DNA of 64,000 bases from Candidatus Flexicrinis proximus (GCA_016712885.1 JADJQF010000002.1:744001-808000), one strand, 5' to 3'; shown: positions 32,828-42,707, numbered from the stretch's first letter. Program-made: numbers and translations. The notes: generated by a model from the sequence alone, not told the origin.

Positions 32828-34477
32828 TTAGCTTTGCGGCAGCGTGGCAAGCACCCGCTGAACCTTTAGCGCGAGATGCAGGATCAGCCGGTTCTCCGGA
32901 TCGTTCAAATCCAGTCCGGTCAGCTCACTGATCCTGTCAAGCCGGTAAACCAGGGTGTTACGGTGCACATCCAGATCAGCCGCCGCTTTGGCAAGGTTGC
33001 CATTGGCCTCGAAGAACCCACTGAGCGTGCGGATCAGATCTCCCTGCTTCCGGTCGTCGTGTTCGACCAGCGGCGCCAGGGCCTCCTCATAAAAACGGCG
33101 CATATGCGACAGGGTGCGGTCTTTGACCGCCAGCAAGAGCTGGTACAGCTTTAGGTCGCCGTAAAACGTTGAGCGGTCGAGGTCACCCAGCTGCTGCGCG
33201 ATCGTCAGCGCATCCTTGGCCTCGCGATAGGCGTCCCGCAGGAAGATTAATCCCTGTACAGGTCTGCTGATGCCCGCGGTAACTGCGCCGCCAGGCGAAC
33301 GCACCTGCAGTTGGCTCCGCAGATATTCGATTTGCTGCCGCGCGCGGGGCAGCGCCTGTATCGACTCGATCGGATACAACAGCACGATCAGGTCGACATA
33401 TTGCCCCACCGAGAATTCGATCTGTCGCCGTGTCAAGTCGTCGCGGACAAATCCGAGCAGAGAATCCAGCGGAAGGGGCGCGCCAGACCCTGACACGGCA
33501 CGCAGCGCCGTCACGACGTACAGCGATGACGCGTCAAAGCCCGATTGCTCCGCCCGCGTGGTCAGCATATCGTCATCGGCAGAGGTGCCCGATAACCACA
33601 TCTGCACCCAGTCGCCGCGGGTCTGTTCCACCGCCGTAGCGATCGCTCGCGTCTTGGCCAGTTGCACGGCACAGACTTCCGAGCCGTACGTCAGAATGAG
33701 CCGTTCGAATTCCTCAAGCGAGGCTCCTGGGATCACCAGCGAGAGATAACCCGCTACGCGCTTTTCAACCTGAAGCGCCGTGGTATACCCGAGCGGGCTG
33801 ACCGCAACGCCATTGATGGCTTTGGCGGCCTCCCGCTGCAGCCATTTCTGAAACGCTTCCAGCGTCGCGGCGTCGCCTGATGCAGAGCGCGTACCGGTCA
33901 CTGGACGGCGCGCACCCATCGGATACGCGACCTCCATTTGGACACCCGCGTCATCGTGGACTATCACCGTCTTATTGGTAGCCCGTGCGATGATCTGTAG
34001 TAACGTAGCCAGTTCGCGGTTCTCGGCGGCAGCCCGCACCAGCTCGCGCTGAACTTCGATCGCGCGCTGGCTCACCTGGGCCGCTCCACTCACGATCAGG
34101 CGGTTGATCTCGCGCTCAATACGCGCCAGGTTCGATTCCATCGGCAGCAGGATCAGCGCGATGTTTTCCTGGTTGGCAATACTTATTGCCTGCGAGGGCA
34201 CATCTTCACGCATGCGGATGGCTACGGCGCCGGCTTTAGCATCCGCCAGGCGCTGGACGATTTCGGTGACAGTCAGGCGGCTCTCGAAGCTCCGCAGAAG
34301 ATCGAGTTGCGCGAGCGCGATCTCGCCCCCGTAGAGTTCGGTCGCAGCCGGGGGTTGGGCACGCAGCATCACCGCCCAGTTGATCTGGACATCGGGAGGA
34401 CCAGCCACCAGGCGCGCCTCAGGAGGCAGAGCCGAGCGCATCAGGTATTGCAGGGAAACGGTATTCGAATCGGTCAT
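32828..34477 (-). CDS. PucR/CdaR family transcriptional regulator
   Basis: About 549 residues. N-terminal PucR-type sensing domain (LPPEARLVAGPPDVQINWAV to the long helix near residue 145), a GAF-like middle (ELATLLQIIARATNKTVIV), a GGDEF-like helper region, and a C-terminal HTH_30 domain: GNLAKAAADLDVHRNTLVYR and LDRISELTGLDLNDPENR. Such regulators often control purine or amino-acid breakdown genes. No catabolic operon is adjacent, so the target is unclear. Several ATGs cluster at the start (34477, 34486, 34498); none has a strong ribosome site. Confidence 0.9.
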   Translation of the reverse strand: MTDSNTVSLQYLMRSALPPEARLVAGPPDVQINWAVMLRAQPPAATELYGGEIALAQLDLLRSFESRLTVTEIVQRLADAKAGAVAIRMREDVPSQAISIANQENIALILLPMESNLARIEREINRLIVSGAAQVSQRAIEVQRELVRAAAENRELATLLQIIARATNKTVIVHDDAGVQMEVAYPMGARRPVTGTRSASGDAATLEAFQKWLQREAAKAINGVAVSPLGYTTALQVEKRVAGYLSLVIPGASLEEFERLILTYGSEVCAVQLAKTRAIATAVEQTRGDWVQMWLSGTSADDDMLTTRAEQSGFDASSLYVVTALRAVSGSGAPLPLDSLLGFVRDDLTRRQIEFSVGQYVDLIVLLYPIESIQALPRARQQIEYLRSQLQVRSPGGAVTAGISRPVQGLIFLRDAYREAKDALTIAQQLGDLDRSTFYGDLKLYQLLLAVKDRTLSHMRRFYEEALAPLVEHDDRKQGDLIRTLSGFFEANGNLAKAAADLDVHRNTLVYRLDRISELTGLDLNDPENRLILHLALKVQRVLATLPQS

Positions 34478-34506
34478 TTTTACCATCCGGCAGACCACAC
34501 ACGGTC

Positions 34507-34535
34507 AGTATAACAGCACTCGCGCTTTGGCGAGT
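34507..34535 (-). promoter_or_regulatory. Candidate PucR promoter with overlapping dyad
   Basis: On the minus strand TGTTATACT gives an extended -10 (TATACT at 34507-34512). ACTCGC - 6 bases - GCGAGT (34518-34535) overlaps the -35/spacer region. A second inverted repeat, CTTTGGT - 7 bases - ACCAAAAG, lies at 34567-34588. Autoregulation is possible but not shown. Confidence 0.35.
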
Positions 34536-34729
34536 TTTGCCAGATGTACGGAATTTACCGCAGTTACTTTGGTTAAATCTACCAAAAGGCGCGAATCTCG
34601 GCGGATACTACGATAGGTCATTCGCACGCTAAATGGCGTTGCAATTGGTTAGGATAGCCAAAACCTCTTGGTGATAGCGGCCTACCCCATTCTGCAGCTG
34701 TGTTCGGCAATCAGCGACTCCGGCAGGGG

Positions 34730-35245
34730 CTACTCGTCGCTCTTTTCAAGCCACCGCTCCCAACTGACCACGTCGTTCAGTGATCGGCGTCCTCCCAGGC
34801 GTGCGGGCTTGTCTTGCGGGGAGGGATAGCCAAATGAAATCGCACAAAACACACTGCGTTCTGAAGGAATACCCAGCAGAGTCTTCGCTTCATCAGCCCT
34901 GTAGATAGCTGCAATGCACGAGCCGACCCCAAGTTCATGCGCGGCAAGCTGGAGATAGGCTGCGGCCTGGCCAAGATCGAAGCTGTTCCAGGTGGACTCC
35001 TTGCTACCCACCAGCACGACAGCAAACGCCGCCCCGGCAAGGTGGCCCGCGTAATCCCCCAGTGCCGCAAGCGCTGTCAGCGTGGCCTTCTCGCGCACGA
35101 CCACAAACCGCCACGGCTGCGTATTCTTGCTGCTCTGCGACCGTCCACCGGCCTCCAAAATCGCGCGGATCACCTCGTCGGCCACCGGCTGATCTGTGAA
35201 TTGGCGCACCGCGCGCCGCTTACGTATCGCATCCAGAACACTCAT
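34730..35245 (-). CDS. Nitroreductase family protein
   Basis: 171 residues, FMN-dependent nitroreductase fold. VLDAIRKRRAVRQFTDQPV is the family's opening FMN-phosphate motif; QSSKNTQPWRFVVVREK, and later DLGQAAAYLQLAAHELGVGS with FGYP, complete it. It reduces nitro, quinone or similar compounds with NAD(P)H; the natural substrate is unknown. AGGAGGCATAT precedes the ATG. The gene stands alone between PucR and an intergenic element. Confidence 0.92.
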   Translation of the reverse strand: MSVLDAIRKRRAVRQFTDQPVADEVIRAILEAGGRSQSSKNTQPWRFVVVREKATLTALAALGDYAGHLAGAAFAVVLVGSKESTWNSFDLGQAAAYLQLAAHELGVGSCIAAIYRADEAKTLLGIPSERSVFCAISFGYPSPQDKPARLGGRRSLNDVVSWERWLEKSDE

Positions 35246-35336
35246 ATATGCCTCCTGTTCGAAATCTATACATTCGAGTTGACGAGATCCCACACATCAC
35301 TCTATCAGAAACTATTCCCGACGCGTGTTGTTCCCT

Positions 35337-35505
35337 TTCTTATGAGGTTCTACCCGCCCCCCGGCAAGTGATACTGTACTCCTACACCCCTTCATAGCGA
35401 TTTGATGGCGCAAGCGCCATCAAATCGCAGATGCGGGAGTCGAGAGGGTGACAACCCTCTCGCGGAGGCCTGGAGGCAGCGCCTCCACCCGGCAAAGTGC
35501 ATAAT
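35337..35505 (+). repeat. Dispersed structured element, copy 4
   Basis: Left end TTCTTATGAGGTTCTACCCGC, GTACTCCTACACCCC, central stem GCGATTTGATGGCGC - AA - GCGCCATCAAATCGC (perfect 15 bp), GAGAGGGTGACAACCCTCTC hairpin, GGAGGC-AGC-GCCTCC and right end AAAGTGCATAATAG, an inverse of the left ends of other copies. The rest of this 379-base gap holds the ileS terminator; no gene was seen in it. Confidence 0.88.
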
Positions 35506-35551
35506 AGACTCTCGCCTTGCCGCCCTGCCGCGTCTCGGCAGTCTATCGAAA

Positions 35552-35571
35552 TGGCCTCATCTCTGAGGCCA
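35552..35571 (-). terminator. Candidate terminator of ileS
   Basis: TGGCCTCA - 4 bases - TGAGGCCA, perfect 8-bp stem, 53 bases after the ileS stop; TTTCGATAG follows on the minus strand. The U-tract is short. Confidence 0.5.
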
Positions 35572-35624
35572 CTTCAAACTTAACTCACGCGCCAATGCCT
35601 GTCTGGAAGGATCTCATCGCGCCA

Positions 35625-38600
35625 TCAGACGCGCTTGACACCGATGACCAGGGTTTCGCCGCGCACTGAAGCGTCCTTCTTGGGGTCGCTGTCCGGCAGG
35701 AAGTCCGCGCGGAAATATCCGCCATTCGCCTCGCCCTGCTCAAGCGTCAGCGCCAGCGTTTCGTCCTGGATATAGGCCGCGAACTGCTCGATCGCCTTTG
35801 CCAGCGGTTCCGTCGCCTGGAACACCAGGTGGATGCGATCCTCGACGTTGAAGTCAGCTTTGCGGCGGGTATCCTGAACGCGCCGCACAACCTCGCGCGC
35901 CAGGCCTTCAGCCACCAGCGCGTCGGTCAGGCGCGTATCCACCGCAGCCAGTAGTCCGGCGTCTTCCGCGACCGCGTAGCCCTCGGCGGCATTCTGCTTC
36001 ACCTCGCACTCCGCGCTCTTGACCTCAAAAGTCTGGCCGTCGAGGCTCAGGACGATCGCTTCGCCGTTCTTGAGCGTTTGCGCCCAGGCCCGAACCTGCC
36101 CGGCCTCGCCTTCGCGCAGCGTCTTCTGCACGCGCGGGAAGTCCTTGCCGAATTTCTTGCCCAGCACCTGCGGCAGCGGGTTCAGCTTATACTCCACCAC
36201 GTCGTCGGCCCCTTCAAGGGTTCCGACGGACTTCACGTTCAGTTCACTCTCGATCAAATCGGAGAGACGTCTCACTGCCTGCGCTTCGGTCGCATTCCGC
36301 GTGACAAATGCGGCCGACGCCAGCGGCTGACGCACGCCGATTTCAACGGCATCGCGCGCCGCGCGGCCCAGGCTGACCAGCCGCTGTACCACATCCATCT
36401 CCGCCAGTGCCGCAGCGTCGATCAGTGATGCGTTGGACTTCGGCCAGTCGCACCAGTGGACGCTCGCGGGCTGTGCCGGGTCGAGCTTCACCACCAGCGC
36501 GCGGTACAGATAGTCGGCCAGCATCGGCGCAGCCGGCGCAACCAGCTTGCTCAGTCCGACCAGTGCCTCATACAGCGTCGCCATCGCGCCCGCATCGCCT
36601 TCCCAGAAGCGCCGTCGGCTTAGCCGCACATACCAGTTCGACAGCTCCTCGACAAACGTCTGCACCGGCCGGGTCGCGCCGGGGACATCGTAAGCCTCGT
36701 ACGCTTCCGTCACGTCCGCGATCATCTGGTGCAGCGACGCGATCAGCCATTTGTCCAGCGGGTCGCGGTCAGCGACCGCCGGCGCTGGCGTACCAGGAGT
36801 CCACTTCGCGATGTTCGCATACGTGACGAAGAAGCTGTATGTGTTCCAGAGCGTGCTCCAGAACTTCTTGACGACTTCCCCGACCAGGTCGATCGAAAAG
36901 CGCCGCGGTTCTCCCGGAGGGCCGGACGTGTACAGGTACCAGCGCATCGCATCCGAGCCATGGACGTTCATCACGTCCCACGGGTCAATCACATTTCCCT
37001 TGGATTTGCTCATCTTCTGTCCGTCGCCATCGAGGATGTGGCCCAGGCAGATCACATTCTTAAACGCGACGCTGTTAAACGTCATGCTGGAGATACTGTG
37101 CAGCGTATAGAACCAGCCGCGCGTCTGATCGACCGCCTCGCAGATGTAATCCGCGGGGAATTGTTCCTCGAACATGTGCTGGTTATTGGCAGGATAGCCC
37201 CACTGCGCCACCGGCATCGCGCCGCTGTCGAACCACACGTCGATCACTTCCGGCACGCGCCGCATCGTTCCGCCGCTGCCGTTCGGGTTTGGAAACGTGA
37301 TGTCGTCAACATGCGGACGGTGCAGGTCCAGCGCGCTCAAATCCCGCCCTGTATCGACCCAGATCGGCAGAGGCGTGCCCCAATAGCGCTCGCGCCCCAA
37401 CGCCCAGTCTTTCAGTTCGTCCAGCCAGTTCCCGAAGCGCCCGTCGCGCACATGCGAGGGCACCCAGTTGATGGTCTGGTTCAGTTCAACCATGGTCTGA
37501 CGCCGGTCCGTCGTCCGGATATACCAGGAGTCGCGTGCCACATACATCAGCGGCGTCCCATCACGCCAGCAGTGCGGATAGCTGTGCTCGTATTTCTCGC
37601 TGCGATACAGCAGGCCACGCCGCTTGAGGTCGACAATCACCTCGGGATCGGCGTCCTTGAACCACATCCCCGCAAACGGCGTCACCAGGTCGATGAAATG
37701 GCCGGTGCTCGTGACAGTTCGGATCAGCGGCAAACCATACTGCTGCCCCATCCGCAGGTCGTCCGCGCCAAATGCCGGCGCGATGTGGACGATTCCCGTG
37801 CCGTCGTCCGTGCTCACAAAGTCGCCGCTGATGACATACCAGGCGTCTTCGTCAAACGGGACGTAGTTGAACAGCGGCTCGTAGCGCAGATTAACCAGCT
37901 CTGCGCCCTTGAACCGCTTGACGACCGTGTAGCTTTCCGGATTCTTCAGGGTCACCAGACGCGCTTCGGCCAGGATCAGGTTCTCGGTGTTGCCGTCGAA
38001 GCCCTTTCCCTCGACCTGGACATAGTCTACCTTCTCGCCCACCGCCAGCGCAGCATTGCCCGGCAGCGTCCACGGGGTCGTCGTCCACGCCAGCAGATAT
38101 GTTCCGGGCTGGTCCTTGACCGCGAACCGGACATACACCGACGGGTCCTTGACGTCTTCGTAGCCCAGCGACAGTTCGTGGCTGGACAGCGGTGTTCCGC
38201 AGCGCGTACAGAACGGAACGATCTTGAACCCTTTGTAGATCAGGTCCTGTTCGAACAGCTGTTTGAGCACCCACCACACGCTCTCGATATAGTTGTTGGT
38301 CAGCGTGACATACGGATTCTGTGTATCGGTCCAGTAGGCCATACGCTCGGTAAACCGCGTCCACGTGCCGATATTGCGCAGTACGCTTTCGCGGCAGAGT
38401 TCATTGAATTTCGCGATCCCAAAAGCCTCGATTTCCTGCTTGCTCTTGAAACCGAGCTCTTTTTCCATCGCGATTTCGACCGGTAGCCCATGCGTGTCCC
38501 AGCCGCCCTTGCGTAAGACGTAATGGCCCCGCATCGTTTTGAAGCGTGGGAACATATCCTTGAAGGCACGGGCCAGTACATGATGGACGCCGGGGTTGCC

Positions 38601-38753
38601 ATTCACTGTCGGCGGGCCTTCGTAGGTCACCCACTTCGGCGCGCCCTGGCGGCGTTCCATACTCTGTTCAAAGACGCGGTTCTCGCGCCAGAACTCGAGC
38701 ACGGACTGTTCGACTTTCTGTACGTCGACTTTCGGGGTTTCTGCTTCGAACAT
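35625..38753 (-). CDS. ileS: Isoleucyl-tRNA synthetase (eukaryote-like type)
   Basis: 1042 residues, class Ia synthetase charging tRNA-Ile. The N-terminal Rossmann motif appears as GPPTVNGNPGVHHVLARAFK, the H-x-V-H variant of HIGH typical of the longer, eukaryote-like IleRS type often linked to mupirocin resistance. The editing domain contains LLAWTTTPWTLPGNAALAVG and DDGTGIVHIAPAFGADD. KMSKSKGNVIDPWD (about residue 580) is the second active-site motif. The anticodon-binding domain and a C-terminal DUF5915-like extension follow. AAGGAG is 11 bases before the ATG. No T-box leader is recognisable. Confidence 0.97.
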   Translation of the reverse strand: MFEAETPKVDVQKVEQSVLEFWRENRVFEQSMERRQGAPKWVTYEGPPTVNGNPGVHHVLARAFKDMFPRFKTMRGHYVLRKGGWDTHGLPVEIAMEKELGFKSKQEIEAFGIAKFNELCRESVLRNIGTWTRFTERMAYWTDTQNPYVTLTNNYIESVWWVLKQLFEQDLIYKGFKIVPFCTRCGTPLSSHELSLGYEDVKDPSVYVRFAVKDQPGTYLLAWTTTPWTLPGNAALAVGEKVDYVQVEGKGFDGNTENLILAEARLVTLKNPESYTVVKRFKGAELVNLRYEPLFNYVPFDEDAWYVISGDFVSTDDGTGIVHIAPAFGADDLRMGQQYGLPLIRTVTSTGHFIDLVTPFAGMWFKDADPEVIVDLKRRGLLYRSEKYEHSYPHCWRDGTPLMYVARDSWYIRTTDRRQTMVELNQTINWVPSHVRDGRFGNWLDELKDWALGRERYWGTPLPIWVDTGRDLSALDLHRPHVDDITFPNPNGSGGTMRRVPEVIDVWFDSGAMPVAQWGYPANNQHMFEEQFPADYICEAVDQTRGWFYTLHSISSMTFNSVAFKNVICLGHILDGDGQKMSKSKGNVIDPWDVMNVHGSDAMRWYLYTSGPPGEPRRFSIDLVGEVVKKFWSTLWNTYSFFVTYANIAKWTPGTPAPAVADRDPLDKWLIASLHQMIADVTEAYEAYDVPGATRPVQTFVEELSNWYVRLSRRRFWEGDAGAMATLYEALVGLSKLVAPAAPMLADYLYRALVVKLDPAQPASVHWCDWPKSNASLIDAAALAEMDVVQRLVSLGRAARDAVEIGVRQPLASAAFVTRNATEAQAVRRLSDLIESELNVKSVGTLEGADDVVEYKLNPLPQVLGKKFGKDFPRVQKTLREGEAGQVRAWAQTLKNGEAIVLSLDGQTFEVKSAECEVKQNAAEGYAVAEDAGLLAAVDTRLTDALVAEGLAREVVRRVQDTRRKADFNVEDRIHLVFQATEPLAKAIEQFAAYIQDETLALTLEQGEANGGYFRADFLPDSDPKKDASVRGETLVIGVKRV

Positions 38754-39027
38754 TGCGGTTATTCGCTCCTTGGTCTCGGCGGGGTCAGGTCGGGATTAGC
38801 GATGACAGCGGCGACGCGGGGCGAAAATGAACCGCGACGCGCGAGCCATTGGGCTACGCATCACGGGCGCACCTCCCTTATTCATCAGGGTTGATTTCAC
38901 GTTTGATCCAACGCGTGTAACACATACGCGTGCCTCAATTATGCTGCAATTCGCGTGCGCACAACAGACACAAACTGAGGGTTTATTCGCGTGTCACGCG
39001 TCAGAACTGCCTCCAACGCGCCCTGCT

Positions 39028-39525
39028 TTACTCCGTGGCGGCCGGCAGCGTCCCCATCCAGAAAATCTCGCGTTCGAGGCGAATTCGGGTCGGTGTGGCC
39101 GGGTCATACCCCGCCGCGATGTTCACATAGTACCGCTGCTGGAAGATCGACCAGCTGATCGTCCCGGTACACCGTGCAACGTTGAACCCCGGCCGCGGCT
39201 GCTCAAGCTGGATCATGCCGGCATCGCACACGACCGGCGCTATCCTGCAGTCCGCGCCGGCACTCTGGTAGAATCGCACGACTCGGCACGCATCGTCGCT
39301 TGAGGCGTACAGCCAGTCGTCAACACCGTAGCTGGGGCTGCTGTGGACGGAGGCTTCGAACGAATCGAGTGTCGGCGGGCCAGGCGGAAACAGCACGCCG
39401 TACAGGATGCCCAGTACCGGAATCGCAATCAGAATTGCCAGTATGACCAGAACTGCCGCCAGTATGATCCCGCCCCACCCCGCGCGCTTTGGCGGGATCG
39501 GCTCAGGGTTGCCAGTACTGCTCAT
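39028..39525 (-). CDS. Membrane-anchored hypothetical protein
   Basis: 165 residues. A Gly/Pro N-terminus precedes one long hydrophobic helix (about residues 19-46), so the C-terminal domain is probably outside the cytoplasm. VVRFYQSAGADCRI and a closing IRLEREIFW strand resemble the gene upstream (VARFYDEALAKFQ; TTRIEYEQYW); four cysteines could form disulfides. The two genes overlap by 23 bases and look like duplicates. No known family. Confidence 0.7.
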   Translation of the reverse strand: MSSTGNPEPIPPKRAGWGGIILAAVLVILAILIAIPVLGILYGVLFPPGPPTLDSFEASVHSSPSYGVDDWLYASSDDACRVVRFYQSAGADCRIAPVVCDAGMIQLEQPRPGFNVARCTGTISWSIFQQRYYVNIAAGYDPATPTRIRLEREIFWMGTLPAATE

Positions 39526-40033
39526 ATTCGATGCGTGTGGTATTCAGGTTATCCATCCCCGTCTCGTTATTCCGCACACCGGGCTGAATCGTCACTTGTG
39601 TCGTGCGATCGACGCCTTGGGCCAGCGAAATGGACTGGAACAGGCACGTAAACTGGTACGGCACGATCCCGTTGCCTTCCTGATAGTTGTCAACCTCCCC
39701 TTCGCGGGGGAAACGGATGCAGCGATCACGGTTGGCATCCGAGACGTCAATGCCCTGAAACTTCGCCAGGGCCTCATCATAGAATCGCGCGACCGCTTCC
39801 GGCGACTCGCTCGTCTCGTAATATACCCGCTTGCTCACGTCCGTCAGTCGTTCTTCCCCGACCAGCGTCGTATTCGCGGGCAGTTCGACATCGAGCGGCG
39901 CCTTGAATGTCGCCTGTTCGATCTGCGTCAGAATAAGCCCGACTACCAGCATCACCCCGCCGATGACGGCGGCTGCGATACCGATCTTGAATGCTGAGAT
40001 ATTGCCTTCGCGATTAAGGAAAAACGACGCCAT
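39503..40033 (-). CDS. Membrane-anchored hypothetical protein (paralogue)
   Basis: 176 residues. One membrane helix (about residues 14-36), then a domain with VYYETSESPEAVARFYDEAL and CIRFPREGEVDNY and a second cysteine in FTCLFQS. The ATG is chosen because AAAGGACAGG lies directly upstream and because the TPR gene ends 16 bases before it. It shares the RFY-x-(D/Q) helix and C-terminal strand with the downstream neighbour. The pattern of a short anchor plus small alpha/beta domain suggests a sensor or substrate-binding role; this is only a guess. Confidence 0.7.
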   Translation of the reverse strand: MASFFLNREGNISAFKIGIAAAVIGGVMLVVGLILTQIEQATFKAPLDVELPANTTLVGEERLTDVSKRVYYETSESPEAVARFYDEALAKFQGIDVSDANRDRCIRFPREGEVDNYQEGNGIVPYQFTCLFQSISLAQGVDRTTQVTIQPGVRNNETGMDNLNTTRIEYEQYWQP

Positions 40034-40049
40034 GACCTGTCCTTTAGTT

Positions 40050-40826
40050 TCAATGCGGCAAGCCGCGCAGGGTCGCAAGATCGCGCTGTAAATCTACACC
40101 ATAGCGCGTATGGGCGAAACGAGCGGCGGACTTCTCCCAGAAGGGTAAGCCGGCCTCGATCAACGCCCCACTCGGTGGCTGCCCCTGCCTTGATTGCCAG
40201 CTGAGATACGCCGCCATCAACGCGACATGGGCTTCAGCGAAAGCTCCTGTGGGAATACGTACTGTACGCTGCGCCCGGAAATCGGCTTCGGCAAGGTCTA
40301 CCGCTGCGAACTCCGGCGCGCCTCTCTCCAGCGCGCGCTGGAACATTTCCGCTGCTTGTGCATAGCTCCCACGCACCATTAGTGTACGCCCTAAGCTGTA
40401 AAGCAGAAAATGCTGGTCCGGCGCCATTTGTAAGGCTTTTGTCAGAGTTTGATAGCTCTCGTCGACCTCGCCCAACATCCGGTAAGCGTTTCCCAGCAGG
40501 ATCAAAGCCTGAATGTCGGGTATGTCACGGACCGTTTGCTCCAGCAGATGGCGGGCCTGGTCATACTCTCCCTCCAATAGCAGGCGGCGGGCTTTGGTGG
40601 CTGTAGTAACCATGCCGCGGTTGGCATATAGGAAGATCGCCTGAAGCGTGACCAGCAGGCCGATCACCCCGATCACCGCCGAGGAACGGTTTTCCTCCGG
40701 CAGTCGCCCACCCACGATCAACACCACAATCAACAGAACCAACGCGAGGACAAACGCCGATTTGCTGCGCGCATCCCAATCACGAAACCCTTCCCTGAAG
40801 CTGCGGACAACCTGACCGAAACGCAT
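40050..40826 (-). CDS. TPR membrane protein
   Basis: 258 residues. Two hydrophobic helices near the N-terminus (about 24-42 and 48-68) are followed by TPR repeats: ARRLLLEGEYDQARHLLEQT, ALILLGNAYRMLGEVDESYQ, FLLYSLGRTLMVRGSYAQAA. The residues match the W-LG-Y-A-P spacing of TPR helices. It is the third of three adjacent TPR proteins encoded head to tail; they probably act together as a scaffold at the membrane. No enzymatic domain is seen. Confidence 0.75.
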   Translation of the reverse strand: MRFGQVVRSFREGFRDWDARSKSAFVLALVLLIVVLIVGGRLPEENRSSAVIGVIGLLVTLQAIFLYANRGMVTTATKARRLLLEGEYDQARHLLEQTVRDIPDIQALILLGNAYRMLGEVDESYQTLTKALQMAPDQHFLLYSLGRTLMVRGSYAQAAEMFQRALERGAPEFAAVDLAEADFRAQRTVRIPTGAFAEAHVALMAAYLSWQSRQGQPPSGALIEAGLPFWEKSAARFAHTRYGVDLQRDLATLRGLPH

Positions 40827-40831
40827 ATCGG

Positions 40832-41707
40832 TTAGCGGACGCTGCCGGCGTCTGCATCGTCAAGCGCGCGCGCGATGTCGTTGATTTCGTAGCGCAGCGC
40901 TGTGCCGTAAGTCGTGCCTGCCAGTGCCGCCAGCGACGCCTGCCAGACCGCCAGACCATCGCGCGCCGCCATCATGCGCGAGGCCGACTTCACCGCTTTT
41001 TCCGCCTCGCCGCGCGCCTGATAGGCCTGTGTGAGATGATAGTGCACCCGCAGTCCGTACATCGCGGGAAGCACCGACAGCGCGGCCTGCTCGAACGATG
41101 CGAACGCCGCTTCGGCGTGTCCTGCAAATCGCTGGACAAACCCCAGCTCTGCCCACAGTGAGGCTTGCGACGGGTCGCGCTCCAGCGCGATTTTCAAGGC
41201 CGTGGCGGCCTCCTCGTATGCGGCCTGCATCCGGTAGCCGGTCGCCAGCGTAACATACGCGCGGGGGTCCTCCGGATACAGTTGTACGGCGCGGTCCGCC
41301 GTCGACTGTGCTTTGGCCAGCTGGCCGGAGTAGCCGTAGGCGCTCGTCAGCAGCATCAGGATATCGCTGGTGCCTTTACCAGACCGCACCAGCTCTTCCA
41401 GCAGCGGCACGGCTTCGCGAAAATGAAACGACTCCGTCAGGCGGTACGCATCCCCATACCCGGCCCCGCGCTCACGCGCCTGCCGCGCGATCAGCACCGC
41501 GACCAGCCCGAAGACCAGCAGCGCCATAACGCCCGCCAGGCACAGCCCCGATAACGCCAGTTGGATCGAAACCGAAATTCCGGCACGCGGTTCATCTCGC
41601 GCGAGCAGCTCGCTGACGATCCCAACCACGAATACAGCGGCCCCCAAAAGTGCGAACGCGCCGCTCACGACCATCGCCACGTACACATACATGTGACGGT
41701 TAAACAT
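40832..41707 (-). CDS. TPR membrane protein
   Basis: 291 residues. Two membrane helices (about residues 8-28 and 45-72) precede TPR units such as DILMLLTSAYGYSGQLAKAQ, PRAYVTLATGYRMQAAYEEA and ASLWAELGFVQRFAGHAEAA. The ATG is two bases after the stop of the upstream TPR gene (TAGCATG), a sign of coupled translation; the longer in-frame start overlaps that gene and is not used. Organisation mirrors the two neighbours. Confidence 0.75.
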   Translation of the reverse strand: MFNRHMYVYVAMVVSGAFALLGAAVFVVGIVSELLARDEPRAGISVSIQLALSGLCLAGVMALLVFGLVAVLIARQARERGAGYGDAYRLTESFHFREAVPLLEELVRSGKGTSDILMLLTSAYGYSGQLAKAQSTADRAVQLYPEDPRAYVTLATGYRMQAAYEEAATALKIALERDPSQASLWAELGFVQRFAGHAEAAFASFEQAALSVLPAMYGLRVHYHLTQAYQARGEAEKAVKSASRMMAARDGLAVWQASLAALAGTTYGTALRYEINDIARALDDADAGSVR

Positions 41708-41708
41708 G

Positions 41709-42707
41709 CTAGTTCCCCAACGCCGTGACATCCAGTCGGCCCTCGATTAAGGCGCTGGCCGCCTCGATGTCGGCTGCCAATACCTGCCTGAGCGTGTCAG
41801 ATGGATCCGAACCCAGGAGCTTATTCCATTCTTTCAGCGCCTTGCGCTCCCCCTTCAGCGCGTCAACCGCGCTTTGTGCCTGCAGCGTATCGTTCTGCCG
41901 TACTTGGGCACGCGCCCGGTACAGATGAATCAACAGGCGATGCCGCGCGTCCGGCACTCCAACCTCCAGCGCCTTATCCAGATGCTCGAGCGCCTGTTTC
42001 GGCATTTTCAGCCGGTCCTCGATCATTCCCAGATTATACGCCGTCACCCATTCCTCCGGCGCCAGCGCCAGCGCTTTTGTTCCAGCTGCCAGCGCCTCTT
42101 TATAGTCGCCTGTCTGCAAGTTCACTTCGGCCAGCAGGTTGTATCCGACCGCTTCGTTTTCACCGCCAAGTTCAATCAGCTTCTTATAGTCGCGCTTGGC
42201 GGCATTGAGCTTGCCGGACAGCCGGTTGATCTCGGCCCGGAACTGATAGTGCGCCGCCGCCTTCGGCTCTTTTCGGATCAGCGGGTCGATCTCCGCCAGC
42301 GCGGCATCGTATTCGCCCCGCCGCATCGCTTTGACGGCCTTCTGATAGGCCATCGGCCCACGCGGATTGAACAGGAACTGCGCCGCCACCACCCAGCCGA
42401 ACGCCAGTCCCATAAACAACGGTGACTGGTCACGGAAGACCGTGCTGCCCAGGATCACCAGCCCAAACGCCGGCGTCAATATCCCTACCCACCGGCCGCG
42501 GGCGAACTGATCGAGCGCCGAAAATATGATCCCGACCGCAACCCCGACAAAACCAAGCAGCAGTACCGTTTGGACAGCGACCACCCATTCGCCTTCGACC
42601 GCATTCAGGATCAGACTGAGCAGGCCGGTCGATGCCAGGGCAATGAACAGCGCATTCAGCCGCCGGGGGCCGAGGAACTCCGTAAATCGGCGCCACAAAC
42701 CAGTCAT
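41709..42707 (-). CDS. TPR membrane protein
   Basis: 332 residues. Four hydrophobic helices in the first ~115 residues (for example LNALFIALASTGLLSLILNA and VQTVLLLGFVGVAVGIIFSA) are followed by TPR repeats (AMRRGEYDAALAEIDPLIRK, AVGYNLLAEVNLQTGDYKEA, EWVTAYNLGMIEDRLKMPKQ). The start overlaps the upstream stop by 4 bases. Probably a membrane-tethered protein-interaction module; partner unknown. Confidence 0.75.
   Translation of the reverse strand: MTGLWRRFTEFLGPRRLNALFIALASTGLLSLILNAVEGEWVVAVQTVLLLGFVGVAVGIIFSALDQFARGRWVGILTPAFGLVILGSTVFRDQSPLFMGLAFGWVVAAQFLFNPRGPMAYQKAVKAMRRGEYDAALAEIDPLIRKEPKAAAHYQFRAEINRLSGKLNAAKRDYKKLIELGGENEAVGYNLLAEVNLQTGDYKEALAAGTKALALAPEEWVTAYNLGMIEDRLKMPKQALEHLDKALEVGVPDARHRLLIHLYRARAQVRQNDTLQAQSAVDALKGERKALKEWNKLLGSDPSDTLRQVLAADIEAASALIEGRLDVTALGN

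Noticed and set aside
36729..38486. 585-codon open frame on the plus strand
   Set aside because: Entirely antisense to ileS; no ribosome site and no recognisable domain.
38754..39027. Possible T-box leader before ileS
   Set aside because: The minus strand has AATAAGGGAGGTGCGCCCG, which superficially recalls a T-box, but the conserved GGGTGG-N-ACCGCG core and a terminator or specifier stem with an Ile codon could not be found.
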